Assembly: GCF_026914265.1 (NCBI RefSeq)
Contig: NC_069125.1
Coordinates: 10,085,117-10,149,116, forward strand
Reading direction: 5' to 3'
From: Mya arenaria
Lineage: Eukaryota > Mollusca > Bivalvia > Myida > Myidae
DNA length: 64,000 nucleotides
The notes under the pieces are model-generated. The model did not search any database, had not been told where the DNA came from, and saw only the letters and a program-made list of their open reading frames with translations. Shown piece by piece: positions 1 through 11,800 of this stretch; the stretch's first letter is position 1; each line of letters starts with the position of its first letter. A program made the position numbers and the translations under genes.

Positions 1-89
1 CAATGTTAACAGATAAAACCAACTAGGTCTATCCGTCTATTTGGGTTAAGGTGTTTCTCAAGTAAGGTCTAACGAGTGCTCCCACATAA

Positions 90-356
90 TGCACCAGCCA
101 ATTGTAACCACGGCCCCCCCAGGTCCGGGGAATAGCAGGGACTTTGACTTTCTGTCCAGCCAAGCCCGGGCAAAATCCACACCCTGCGGAGACGAACTGT
201 TGGTAAAACCCCCGCCAAATGCCCTGCACCCCAGGGACACTAGGTAAGGCCCATTCCCCGCTATATTTGGCACGAAGACAAAACCACCGATTCACCCGGC
301 ACCACGGCTATCCCTGGTATACCCCTGGGGGGCTGTGGTAACAATTGACTGGTGCA
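90..356. mobile_element. GC-rich MITE, full-length copy
   Basis: The ends are inverted copies: TGCACCAGCCAATTGTAACC at the left and, reading inward from the right, TGCACCAGTCAATTGTTACC. The flanks TAA (87-89) and TAA (357-359) look like a 3-bp target duplication. The interior is GC-rich and has no credible protein; the reading frame across it is chance. Further copies lie at 8899, 33252, 39606, 44130 and 61303, so this is a dispersed family. With no transposase present, the superfamily is unassigned. Confidence 0.8.
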
Positions 357-359
357 TAA

Positions 360-587
360 TATAGTCCAAATAATTGTACGTTGACAGATTTTTTTTAGAT
401 TTTTGATATGGCAAATCCTTCACGTACAAATTGTTTGGTATCAAAAGTGGGTAGTTGTTCCGATCAGGATTCCGGGTTAAAGCATATAGCGTATATAAAA
501 TATTATAAAAACAAACAATATTACCAGATAATATTATTTTATATTAGTTCCGTACACAAAAAAAATAAATATCCAACTTATAATTAT
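360..587. other. AT-rich spacer
   Basis: No gene, repeat or RNA is recognised here. Short open frames have no domain-like composition. Confidence 0.5.
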
Positions 588-1479
588 GAGTTTGACAGCT
601 TTTTTTCATTTCATTCTTTCCAAACATAACGATATATACATGAAGGGCACCTGCAAGGCTTTAGGGCACAGTTTTAAATCGCTCGGAACATTTCGGCCAT
701 GGCCGAGTTGTTACGATTGTACAACAAGGTCTATCTCGAAGCTTTGTCGGAGGAGGCCGAGCTATTACGATTGTATCGAGTTGTTCCCCTTCGCATAATT
801 GTTGTCTGTGTCAGTCAACTTTCGTTTTATTGGAAAGGTAAACAACTTGTTTTAATGCATTAAACAGGGCTCATCCTATCAGGCGACTTAGGCGATTAAG
901 TCGCCCTGCCCGCGGCAACTTCGCTATTTTCTAAGATCAAAGCGAAGTCAACTTCGCCGACTTTTTCAAAGATCAAAAAGTCGATATCGCTAAGAACTAA
1001 TGCTTGTCAAAACAGAGCGACTCCGCCTTCCGCCTGTCAGCTCGATTGACAAACAGCCAATCGTGTTAAACCTAGTAAATATGCTCCTTTGACTTCGGCC
1101 AATGAGAACGCTTGTTTTATTCAATCGAGGCACGTGTTTGCACCATTGACTTTGTGTACATGCGCTACGTCATCGATGTAATAAAATTGTAAGGGATTAA
1201 TATTTACACTTGCCGATGTTTGTAAAATTCAATTTGGGCCAATTAGGATTTATAATTTATGACAATAGCGGTTTAAATGATGTGCACTGATGACAAATGA
1301 ACTTAACTGGGTGTGATTACTGCGAAGTTAGCGAGAAGGGCAAGTGCGAATCACAGTTCCAGGTTTGTTGTTTTTTTTATTTCAGAAATGTTTCCATTAT
1401 TTTTTCTTCAATCGGTTCACATCAATATTCTATATATGAGATATTTTGCATTCGGTTTAATAGTAATCATGCTTTCTAC

Positions 1480-1727
1480 GTGGCTTCTGCGGGATTCCCC
1501 AGGCCTGAAACGTAAAGCTGACGATATTGATAGTGATGACATGATCGACAGTTCAAATAAGAAATCATTCAAAAAGTTAAATTATCAAAATAATTTCAGT
1601 TGGTACAAACAAGATGCAGATAAAAAATGGCACTGCGAAGTTTGTAGATGTGCTAAGTTGGACAACGCCTAAGCCCTTGGACATGACCAACCAGCAAAAA
1701 CAACCAATCATCAGAGACATGGCTTGT
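1480..1727 (+). pseudogene. Zinc-finger (BED/TTF-like) exon of hAT transposase, degraded
   Basis: The frame gives a basic leader (GLKRKADDIDSDD), then an aromatic-rich stretch with NNFSWYKQDADKKWHCEVC, i.e. W-x-C-x2-C as in the zinc finger at the start of many hAT transposases. An in-frame TAA at about 1669 follows, after which the same frame continues ALGHDQPAKTTNHQRHGL up to a good donor (T|GTAAGT at 1727/1728). Joining to 1935 keeps the frame and supplies the expected later histidines (NQHKAAL). The gene is disabled by the internal stop and a downstream frameshift. Family assignment is inference from the Cys/His pattern and the element's ends. Confidence 0.5.
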
Positions 1728-1934
1728 GTAAGTATTTATTAAAACAATAGAAGCATTGCTTAGTCCGCAGATAAATCAATTCAAAGTGGTATTAATTTTA
1801 AGGTGTCTGGTTTTATATATTTTAAAACATGTTGTAATATATGCCCAAATTATTTTAAATGACAGCTGAAAATGATGAGATACTGTGACATATTTTTAAA
1901 GAAATATGTGTATTTTCAGCAAAATATTTTTCAG

Positions 1935-2268
1935 ATAATCAGCACAAGGCCGCCTTGGAGAGACAGTTCTGCGTTCCCAGGAAGCCATGAGGAAAATCGT
2001 ACTGGCCAAACTGTCCAAGGATGACAAGCTTGACCCCAAGCTCCTTAAGAATGCCTACCACCTGGCTAAGCGGGAGCTCCCCAAGGAGGAATTTCAGTAC
2101 CACCTCCAGCTTGCCAGGGCCATAGGTGCTGATCTTGGCCATCTCATGAATGGGCCCTCACCCTCTTACACATCAAACAAGAGTGTAACTGAGTTACAAG
2201 ATGCCATCATGTATTTAAATTCTGATATATATGTATGTGTGCATGATGGGTTAACCGTTTGCATGTAA
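1935..2268 (+). pseudogene. Second transposase exon, frameshifted
   Basis: After the acceptor TTTTTCAG (ends 1934) the frame reads NQHKAALERQFCVPRKP and stops. A +1 frame continues as a lysine-rich helical segment from about 1955 to 2268 (RKIVLAKLSKDDKLDPKLLK and onward), suggesting one frameshift near 1980. ATAATAAAA at about 2265 resembles a polyadenylation signal. No homologue is recognised for the helical part beyond its position after a hAT zinc finger. Confidence 0.4.
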
Positions 2269-2712
2269 TAAAATCTTGACTTCTTTTTAAAGGTGTATAC
2301 AACAAATTAATTCCAACTAAAAACAACCAGTATGACTATTTTAAAAACAATTTAAACACCTATTTAAATGCATAGAAAAGTTGTCCAGGACACACCAGAA
2401 CCCACCATTTGACAATTAAAATCTCAAAATTTTCCGACCTACAGGAGGGGGAACCCCCCTCCCGCACCCTCCCCCGTTCTCACTTCTCTCAAAATTTCTG
2501 TCTAGGATGAGCTCTGATTAAATGCTTGTTTAGTGCAAAATAACATTTCACTTACATGGTAAAATATGAATATAACTCTTTATGATCAATTTCAACCATA
2601 AAATACTTCACTTAAAACAATTTCAATATTTTTAAAACACCCCCGTTTTTTGCACATTCCCGTTTAGACATTAGGGATTGGAAGAATCCCATATAACACG
2701 TCTATTATTTTA

Positions 2713-3500
2713 GACTAGTGCATAATAATGATACTGTGATATAGCGCAACAATGCCTCTACATTATACAAAACACTGTCATCATTGATCATAGCTTTTTG
2801 GCTAGTGGCCAGAAAAAAAGTTAAAACATATAAGAAGTAAGCACATCCAATGACAGAATAATAGAAGTAGAAAGTTAACAGAAAGAGTGCAAAATACATA
2901 GTCATAGTTCCTTGACTGCGTCAGTTCTTTAATGTATTCTACATGGCAACTCACGCCAGTTTCCAGAACACAACGTTCATACCAGTGCTGGCTTGTCACA
3001 TTACTATTTTCAACATTGATTCTAACAAAAGTTCCTAAAGGACAAAAACTATCGTAGATATTTTAAATTTAACCTTCAATGTCACATATTTTCGCGATGA
3101 ATCCGCATTATTGCATGCATGTAGGACTTATATCATTGCAGTTAAGCCTTTGAAATAGCAATCATGTATGCATACTATTATTATATACCTGTATTTAATG
3201 TAATTTCTTTCCATTTGTTTGAGCCTACACCGGGAATATATATTTCTTGATACAACCGGCTACTTTCCTTTCCGATGGCCGCCATTTTTCGATCGCAGTT
3301 CCTCCCCCTTACCAAAGGTTACATCTAACTAAAATTTATTATCAAAATTGATCTCCGAACGAAAAGCTGGCATTTAAAGCGTGATGATCACACGAACCTA
3401 TTCACATGAATTTAACCTTGTATTATACACTTAAAATGTACAATACATGATTTGAATAAAAATGATTGAAAATTATTGTTAAGTTAAGAAATGCAGAAAA
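2713..3500. other. Spacer without recognised features
   Basis: AT-rich sequence with no conserved protein, tRNA-like box or tandem repeat that I can see. Confidence 0.45.
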
Positions 3501-3504
3501 ACAA

Positions 3505-4954
3505 CAACAACATTGGTGTCGGCCCCTCTGAAAAAGAAAGGTATAACTTGTTATCGGACGCCAAGGGAAAGCAGAAATTTTAATTGATCAGTTCCAATCA
3601 GTATTCACTTAAAGCAATGAAACAACTACACCCGAACTTTTAAATAGAAACTCCTACCCCAACGTATCTCACCTCTAGATAACATCGAAAGGAGTAAAGA
3701 AACAACTTGAAAATATTAACACATCAAAAGCAGTAGGACCAGACAACATACCTAATATAGTATTAAAGAACTGTGCAAATGAACTATCAACAGGCTTGAG
3801 AATGATATTCCAACACTCTTTAAACAGCGGTGATCTTCCCCTGGACTGGAGAAACGCAAACATTACCCCTGTGTTCAAGAAGGGCGACACACATACAGCT
3901 GAGAACTATCGACCAGAGAGCCTTACATCGGTAACTTGCAAAATATTAGAACATATTATCTGTAGCCACCTACTAAAACAATTTGAAAAACATAATGTAT
4001 TAACATCACTAAACCATGGCTTTAGATCTGGATTCTCCACTGGAACGCAGTTGGTGCATGGTCACCTTACATGACCTCCTGAAACCCTTTTAAAAGAAAC
4101 ATCAAATGGACATAGCTATACTTGACTTTAGCAAGGCATTCGACACTGTGCCCCATGATCTCCTACTGCAGAAGATGTCGCATTACGGGATAAAAGGCCA
4201 TCTCCTGACGTGGTTGTCATCTTTCTTGAAAGACCGGTCCATGAATGTAGTGTTGGAAGGTATAAACTCAAGGGGCATTCACGTAGACTCAGGAGTACCA
4301 CAAGGAACAGTCCTAGGACCGCTGATGTTTCTCTGCCATATAAATCTGCCATTGAGCGTCCAGTCACAGGTTCGAACCTTTGCAGATGATTGTTTGCTGT
4401 ATCGACTGATAAAGAACACCTCAGACCACATTCAACTCCAGGCAGATTTATCGGAACTAGAAAAGTGGGCATCCACATTGGGCATGAAATTCAATGCTAA
4501 AAAGTGTTATATTCTGTGTGTCAAAGTGTCAAAAGTAAAATCATCACACTTTTATGAACTTGACAATACAATACTAAAACACGTGGACTCAAACCTTTAC
4601 CTTGGATTACTTATATTAAATGACTTAACATGGTCTAACCACATAGCAATCATCTGCAAAAAGGCAGACTCTACACTTGGATTCCTTCGTCGTTACTTGA
4701 AACATTGTCCACCAGAATGCCGGAAAACCGCCTTTATCGCATTCGTAAGATCTCAATTAAAATATGGCTCAATTATATGGGACCCATACCTGAAGAAAGC
4801 TATTGATAAACTAGAAAAAAATCACCGCCTAGGAGCACGCTTCATCCTAAGCAACTACAAGACAAAGGAAGAAGGCTGTGTGACAGAAATGCTTAGCACA
4901 CAGGAACTTAGCCCCTACAACCGGCGTGCGAACCCCATCATATTGCCCCATTGA
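3505..4954 (+). pseudogene. Non-LTR retrotransposon (Jockey/CR1-like) reverse transcriptase fragment, frameshifted
   Basis: From about 3540 the translation shows the linker and fingers of a LINE reverse transcriptase: ...SDAKGKAEILIDQFQSVFT, KAVGPDNIPNIVLKNCANEL, then LPLDWRNANITPVFKKGDTH. A frameshift near 4060 separates this from the palm, which is open from 4106: AILDFSKAFDTVPHDLLLQK, SGVPQGTVLGPL and the catalytic box FADD. The thumb region follows to about 4900 (ILSNYKTKEEG). Stops near 3600, the frameshift, the absent endonuclease and an abrupt 3' end show a dead, 5'-truncated copy. It is a different lineage from the LINE at 48850-50930. Confidence 0.9.
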
Positions 4955-4969
4955 ACATTAAATGGCAAG

Positions 4970-6330
4970 ATGATTAAATAATATCCATTGATCAATACAT
5001 CAAAATGCATCAAATTAGTTTGTAAGTAGCCAAACATATTTCGGCATCGGAGGAGAGGGGCTCACTTGGAGCGAAAACTTCCGGCCCCTCTAACATCAAT
5101 TCCTGGATCCGCCTATACTACAATATTCAAGATACAAGAATCTTTATATAATGTCGGGTATACGCTAAAAAAACCCATTAGCTCAACGCTCAACGAGCTA
5201 TATTCTGGCATGAATTAATAACATGTCAAAACATAAGAAAGACCTGGTGACCTGGAAATAAAAGCTCTTAATTATGAGGTACACTATTTGAACAATTATT
5301 TACAATAGCCGTAAATATATTCATGCATAACATTACAAAAAGTAAGATGGATTAGAGCACTGTATATAGTGATACCATCAACTAATTTATTCGCCTGTTT
5401 GGGCAATCCACACGTGCACGGTTCCTCTAGATATCACCGTACAATGGTTAGTTCTTTCCAGAGTATAATTTAATTCTGGGTACGCGTATACATTTAAAGC
5501 AACACCATTGTAAGTAGCATTAGGGACATGGTAATTACAGCATGGTACAGTGATGTGTAGTTGGTAAAATGTTGTTTTTTTTTAATTCAGCTTTCTAGAA
5601 GAATCTTTATAAAATATTGCTAAGAGGAGGTACCTTATCATTTACTTCTTGATGTCGCTGATATAATCAGAAACAGTAGCGTACACAGGCACGGTTGCTC
5701 CTATGATAACCGTCTGACACCTATAGAAAATTGTTCCGTGCTGCTATTGTGAGTTATTATTTGCTCGATACATATGAAATGATTTACAAGCATATTACAA
5801 TTATATAATTTCGGTTCATTTTTGTGCGTGAATGTCCAAATGTTTCTCCCACTAACGTCCTGGACCAGCACCTGAAATATATAGCTATTGTCAATGCCAT
5901 GACATTTGGAGTCGTTCATGAGACAAAGAATTAAGTGCCTTGGTCTATGGAATATGGTTCAAGAATTTGTTAATTTTATATCGTTCTGCAGCAATCTTTT
6001 TTATGGATACCATTCTATCATCATGCAACCGTGCTGTTGCGAAATTATTCATTCGTCACGTCGGGAAAATCTCTTAAAAGTGACGTCGGTAAAAAGCTCT
6101 TTCAGCAAATGCTTTTCTTTTTATATATCCAACTTTAAAACAAATGTAGCTTGTATGGTGCATACATGTTTATAATCACGTCGCCATGCCTCGACCTCGT
6201 GGAGCGGGGTAGATTGATATACTTACTTCGGCATTTGTGCATTACATGAATAATAACACATAAACTTGTAACTATTCATGGTGGATGCTATTCTCAAAAT
6301 CCATTGGAGCAGTTAATCGTCCAGCCCCTA
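4970..6330. other. Spacer without recognised features
   Basis: No conserved coding region or clear repeat; open frames at 5701-6175 have no domain signature. A few short GC-richer patches (5040-5110, 6180-6215) are not explained. Confidence 0.4.
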
Positions 6331-6354
6331 GAACGGTAATATTAGTAGTATATA

Positions 6355-6520
6355 ACCATTTGACAGAAAAGCGTCCCATCCGGAGCTTCTCGGACATTTT
6401 GTTGTTTTCGATAAAAATGGCCGAGGAATTCCGAATGAAAAGCGTCCAAGTATTAGACTGGTACCCTCCGTTACTTTTTGATAAAAATCTAGAATTTTTT
6501 GTAGAAAAGAGAATAAGGGT
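6355..6520 (+). repeat. Dispersed repeat fragment, second copy near 52220
   Basis: The stretch with GTTGTTTTCGATAAAAAT followed by GCCGAGGAATTCCGAATG recurs with few changes at about 52225-52262. Extent and ends are uncertain. Confidence 0.5.
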
Positions 6521-6889
6521 ACCAGTCTACCAAGTATCGGGTGGTGCTGAAACCCGGAACCCGGTAACTATATTAGGAAAAGCCGATATCACAGTTTATG
6601 ATACCTGATTATGTTGTTACCGGGTTTTGGGTCACAGTCGGTCCGGGTAATATAAGATTTTTTTCGTAAGAAATCCTGGTATTGATAGGCCCAGTATCAA
6701 TGTCAGCAATAATATATTTTATCTTTGAGTGTGTAATAAACAGAATAGTGAGTTTGATTAAACGAAAAATAGTATAATAAACATGGGTTGACAGTCCCGT
6801 TTAAATTGTACACTTTAAACAAACTGTAAATGTTAAGTACAGTAGTGAAAGATTTGATTTTATTAGAATGACGAATGTCGTTGTTCGGG

Positions 6890-7235
6890 CGGGCGACGTC
6901 AAACTCACCTATGAAACTGAAAAAATCAGAAAGGGTTGACATATCTTGACCAATCATGGTCTATAGGAAGAGTTTATGGATACCTTTCATGGGATTGCGC
7001 TTAGGGTCCCTAGAGGTAAGGTCACTGTTACTAAAAATAGAAAAACGGTTGAAACTGAATAACTTTAGATAGGGTTGACATATCTTGAACCAACTTGGTA
7101 TAAAGGAGGAGTTTATGGATACCTTTCATAGGATTGCGTTTGGAGTCCCTAGGGTCAAGGTCACTGTTACTAAAAATAGAAAAACAGTTGAAACTGAATA
7201 ACTTTAGTCAGGGTTCACATATCTTGTTTTACTTT
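6890..7235 (+). repeat. ~150-bp tandem repeat, about 2 copies
   Basis: The unit contains AACTTTAGTTAGGGTTGACA-like sequence, then GTTTATGGATACCTTTCATG and GTCACTGTTACTAAAAATAG. It is the same family as the larger array in RetSat intron 8 (20337-21506), including the lead-in GCGTCAAACTCACCTATGAA. Confidence 0.8.
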
Positions 7236-7239
7236 TATT

Positions 7240-8620
7240 ACACTTACTGTTTTAATTACTAAAATGAAATAATGTTCCGATCGTTTAAACGACGATATAT
7301 TAATGATATATTCATAATTATTAAATATAACCTTGATTTAAAATGCATATTGAACTGCTATATATTTTCGTGTACGCTATTGGTTTTTTGTTGTTGCCAT
7401 TTTGCCTTTCTTATAATTCAATAATATAAGAAAAATTCAATTTAAAATGGTTGTTTGTATTATTTTGCACTTGAAAGTTAACTTATAACATTGAATGAAA
7501 ATGCATACTGCACACACTCCACATATATATATATCAATTTATGTTATTTTTTATGTAATAAAATTGTGTTTTGTATTATTTTGCATTCAGTTATGGCTAA
7601 TTTAATACCAAGTTAAGTTTCAAAACAATATAACTAATTTTCAAAACTTTCATTATGATTAATTAAATTGAATTAACATTAATTTAAATTAAAATTAAAA
7701 TTAAAAAAAATGAAATAATTTAAATGAAATTAAATTACTTTAAATTAAATTTACTTAAAATAGAATTAAAATTTAATTTAAAAAGAAAAATAAATAAAAA
7801 AAAAATTATTAAGATAAATGAAATTCAAATACAACGATCATATATTGCAAAATCTTATCCTGACTAAGCAAATTTCATCTATCGTCTAACCGTTAGGACG
7901 AAAGATTCTTGCATACCGGACGTGTGTTTCCGGTCATGTGACCAGTGCTGGAAAACCCCATATTACATACCCCATGTAAGATGAGTCACGTGTATCAACG
8001 CGCCACTTCTTATTTCATTTATTTCAGTATGGTTTATGAAAGATATAGTAAGGTTATGACTTACCTGTAAGGTCTGCGCCCCGAGAGTAATTTACAACTT
8101 TAGTATTTATAAACGAAATGACCAATCTCGCACGCACACCCAAGAAGTTATTCTGGTTATCTTACAGTTTTGTCTTCTGGTCGTGTTTCGGATTGAGAGA
8201 CATAACCTGGTACCTCTCAATGAAAATTGAAAAATGAATGTGAGCTTCGCTTCCCCAATTGGTACGAACACCAACATCAGTAACGAAACCAATCCGTAAC
8301 CAATTTTATTATAACTCAAACTATTAAACAAACCAGGTATAACCGAACAATAGAATATACCGACAACATCAGAAATCTTTATCCGATAATCACACCTTCA
8401 AAAGGCAATAATCAGGTCATGTCATACCGAGATCTGTCACCTGATAATATATCCTGGTAGCACTTAATCTGGTATCGGAAGGTGATGTTGGGTACCGGGC
8501 GATACCGGGTGACGGGTTTTTGCACCCCAAGAGTAATCTCCAAGCGCCCAGCTACATAGATGTTTGCGTCCGATGTCCAATGTCTATGAACTAAATTATT
8601 GTGAAAAAATATCGTAATAC
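7240..8620. other. AT-rich spacer upstream of the RetSat gene
   Basis: 7640-7815 is low-complexity AATTTAAATTAAA-type sequence. The rest up to the first RetSat codon has no coding signal. The RetSat promoter and 5' UTR should lie here, but I see no clear TATA box or initiator. Confidence 0.45.
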
Positions 8621-8627
8621 GTAAATC

Positions 8628-8832
8628 ATGGTCGTTAGTGAAATTATATCTTACATTTTTTCCAACCCCTCTATTCTCATAGCTCTATTTTTACTATACT
8701 GTTTTGTCTATGGGTTGTCAATCTTGTTTTCGGGTCCGAAACCCGGACGGAACCCGTTTGCTGCTCGGTATGTCAGGCCTCCACCGCCGCTCGTTACCGA
8801 ACATTCGGAGAGATACAAGGTGCTCAAATACA
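8628..8832 (+). CDS. RETSAT: RETSAT exon 1
   Basis: Codes for the membrane-anchoring N-terminus and a proline-rich linker (YVRPPPPLV). It ends in TACA|GTAAGT, phase 1. The first codon is ATG in AAATCATGG. Confidence 0.88.
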
Positions 8833-11800
8833 GTAAGTTAAAAATGGAAGAAGTGTTTCTTTGTAAATTACTAACAATTAGCTGTATATATTTTGTTATG
8901 CACCAGCAGGCCAATTGTTACCACGGCCTCCCCAGGTCCAGGGAATAGCGAAGACTTTGGCTTTTGATCCAGCCAATCCCAGGAAAATCCTCTACAACCG
9001 TATATATAAACTCTAGAGGCGGGAATATCATATTACTAAATAAAGTACAAAACTATTTTTTTGGCCAAATGTTCCTACAAGAAATGTGCTAACTCATGAA
9101 GATATTGCAATGCAAGTTTTAATTGTGAACAAAAATAGGGGCGATACAATTTGCCGGTCCCGGTCTCATCCGGTCCCGGTCTCCTCCGGTCTCTGTTTTC
9201 AAAATTTTATTGTAGCTATCGGGCGTGATCGAGAAGGTGTGAATGACAGCGGGGGTAATAGGATTACAAAAGATTACAGTTAATTAAAACATTAGATATT
9301 TAATGATAATTATTTCACCATTTATTTCATATTTTATATCAATAAAACAAAAAATAAATTAAGGCAAAGATAAAAACATAATGTATGCACATGTTCTAAA
9401 ATTAATGTAATGAATAACAAACACATTGTGTTTTTTTTCCTTATTAAATTCAGTTATAAGTAAACTTTTGATAATAGTAATATAAATAGAAATGCAAGAA
9501 TACATGTAAATCAAATGTGTAAGTTAACTCAGTACTTCATAAATTCTAACATTTCTGTTTTGTTTAACTATTGATTTTGTTACAAGAGATGCAGTGCCAC
9601 GTCCAGTTCCTGCATGTTCTATTTTCGCAAATCACTATCGACGAATTCTAGCATTTCACATAAACAGAATGGTTAGTTTTTTTTAAAGTCTAAGGGATCG
9701 CGCCTTTTCATTTTCTTTATGCAACAGTTTTTTTATGTTTTCTAGACTGACTAGATGTTCCCTCATTTCACTGACAACGAGTTTGGCATAAGTATTTACA
9801 CAGTCAGATTTCTTAAACAGTTAGAGATTTATTGCAAACTTAAAGTTGACAAATAAAATATATTCTGCTAATGTTGTGTAATAATGACGAAGGTATTCGA
9901 ATTTATTCAATGTTAGCGAATAGCACAAAAAATATATACGAAAAATGGAGACGTAATGTTTTTCTTACTTAAGAATGGCGCAACTTCAAATAAACACTCT
10001 TCATCTAGTTGTAGATTTTGTGTACTTTTTCACCATTCATTGATTTACTTGTTTACATGCTATGAACACTGTATAATGTTTTACGCAATAAACATATCTT
10101 ATCGTAACGACATGCATGGGTTGGATATGCAACCATGGAAACGTTTTCAATTGTAATCATTGATTTTACACAATGCTTCAAATAGAACCGTGCACACTCA
10201 TAGCTGGACTGCTTAAACAATATTATGTGTGTTTGTTTTTAAACAGAAGAGAAAAACAATAAACCAACTTGACAAAACACAATTTAAAACGTGCAATTCT
10301 AAGTTTCTCCATACTCTAGCCGTCCTTAATCCTTTATTAAAAAAATGAACATTTTTATTGCCATTGCATCTTTCTCTACACTTTTAACAAATTGCATAAA
10401 TAGTTTAGGCCTATAACAAATTGCATAAATTAAGACATAATGTTTATATATGTTATTCTATTTTGTTACATATAAAAGCAAATAAGATTGTAAAATTAGT
10501 TTAACAAACATCGGCAACACAATCCGTCGCCTCGGGCCATAAGTTATGAACCGGGAATTATGAGACCGGATGAGACCGGATTTTACGAGGAGAGACCGGG
10601 AAATAGTATCGCCCCAAAAATAGTCCCTTACTCTAGCCTAACCCTATGTGATTATTTTTTCTCATCATGTTGCTGAATATAAAGTGGCTGCTGACTGTAA
10701 AGTGGTTGGTTGGTTGGTTGATTGGTTGGTTGGTTGGTAGGTTGGTTCAATGGATTAGTATTCAACTTATGTAAAATATATATTCAATAAACAAAGAAGA
10801 AGATTATCATAAAAAGTATTTCATTCCTGATATCAACCCAGTTATAAGTCAGTTACTGGTAAGCAGTATTGACTTGAAAAAGGCTGACCAGGTTGGTCAG
10901 CGAGCAGAAACTAAGCTTTCTTGTTACACTTTGTGCTTAAGTTTTACAACTGATCAATAGTATTCAACTAACATAAAAAATATTTAATTAAACTGACTAT
11001 TATGAAATGTTATGTCTGAATTATTTCCAGTTACATCGACAAAGTTACTGGTCAGCAGTACTAACTCAAAAAAGGCTGACCTCAAATAAGACTGACCAGG
11101 TTGGTCAGCGATATAAAGTACCGTAAATGACTGGGTATTAGACGCCCTTTTTTCCCTCAGATTTCGCTGCAAATAAATGTCTGCGTATAATACCCAGTAA
11201 CAATTTTTTAACTTTTATTCTCAGGTTGATTTCAAGCCAAGAGTTTGTTTAGATTTATGTAGAAAGGGATGTTACTTGCGTCATATTGATCGAGTATATA
11301 CAAGTTAAAACGGCAGTTGAAGATCGGGATACGGTATATCGTAAGACGTTTATAATTTAAACAAAAATATTTTTTGATTCAAGTTATTTAATATTATTTT
11401 GAATAATAAATTGAATTGAACAATAATTAAACTTGCATATAAAAAAGCAAAGTTGGGGACTGTCCTTTTTTTTTGTCAGCTGTTCGAGAAAGCGTGAAAA
11501 ACTCGACTACCTTTAACCTGTTTAACATACCAATACTACAAACTGTTGCGATAATGGTCTTGTTTTTTCGCACTTTGTCACATTCTTTATTCTTTTCTGT
11601 AGGTGTTGACATTTTGAAAATAAACCCGTACAATATAAGGTTTTTCCATAACTTAACTTTTCATTCACGACAGTTTATCATTGTATGGTTTTAAAGATAA
11701 CCGTGGCCATTTTCACAAAAAAAACTTTTTTTTGTCACTGTCTACAAACATGGTGGCCAAAAATGCCAGACAATTTGACATCTTTTCTATGCGTCTTTTA

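Larger units (their letters stand above)
865..2516 (+). mobile_element. hAT-type DNA transposon remnant with broken zinc-finger transposase exons
   Basis: The termini CAGGGCTCATCCT and AGGATGAGCTCTG are inverted copies of each other (one mismatch), and CAGGG is a typical hAT end. ATTAAA flanks both sides (859-864 and 2517-2522); hAT elements usually make 8-bp duplications, so the duplication is partly decayed or the boundary is a base or two off. Inside are two exon-like pieces that read as the N-terminus of a zinc-finger hAT transposase. No DDE catalytic region is visible, so it is non-autonomous. Confidence 0.7.
588..2712 (+). repeat. Dispersed repeat copy, interrupted by an hAT-type insertion
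   Basis: Bases 588-860 and about 2585-2712 match, in reverse complement and in the same order, 63735-64000 and 63600-63730 at the other end of the window. In the right-hand copy the two parts are joined directly. Here they are split by about 1.7 kb, most of it the TIR-bounded element at 865-2516. The 5' part carries two direct copies of a short motif ending in TTACGATTGTA (near 705 and 760). No coding function is recognised. Confidence 0.75.

Noticed and set aside
29-295. Open frame repeated at 33281, 39718 and 61239 as a conserved small protein
   Set aside because: All lie within copies of the same TIR-bounded GC-rich element, on differing strands and frames, with indels between copies.
4128-4478. 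116-codon open frame on the - strand
   Set aside because: Antisense shadow of the LINE reverse-transcriptase palm domain.
6285-6608. 107-codon open frame
   Set aside because: Overlaps a dispersed repeat also found near 52225; no recognisable domain or splice context.
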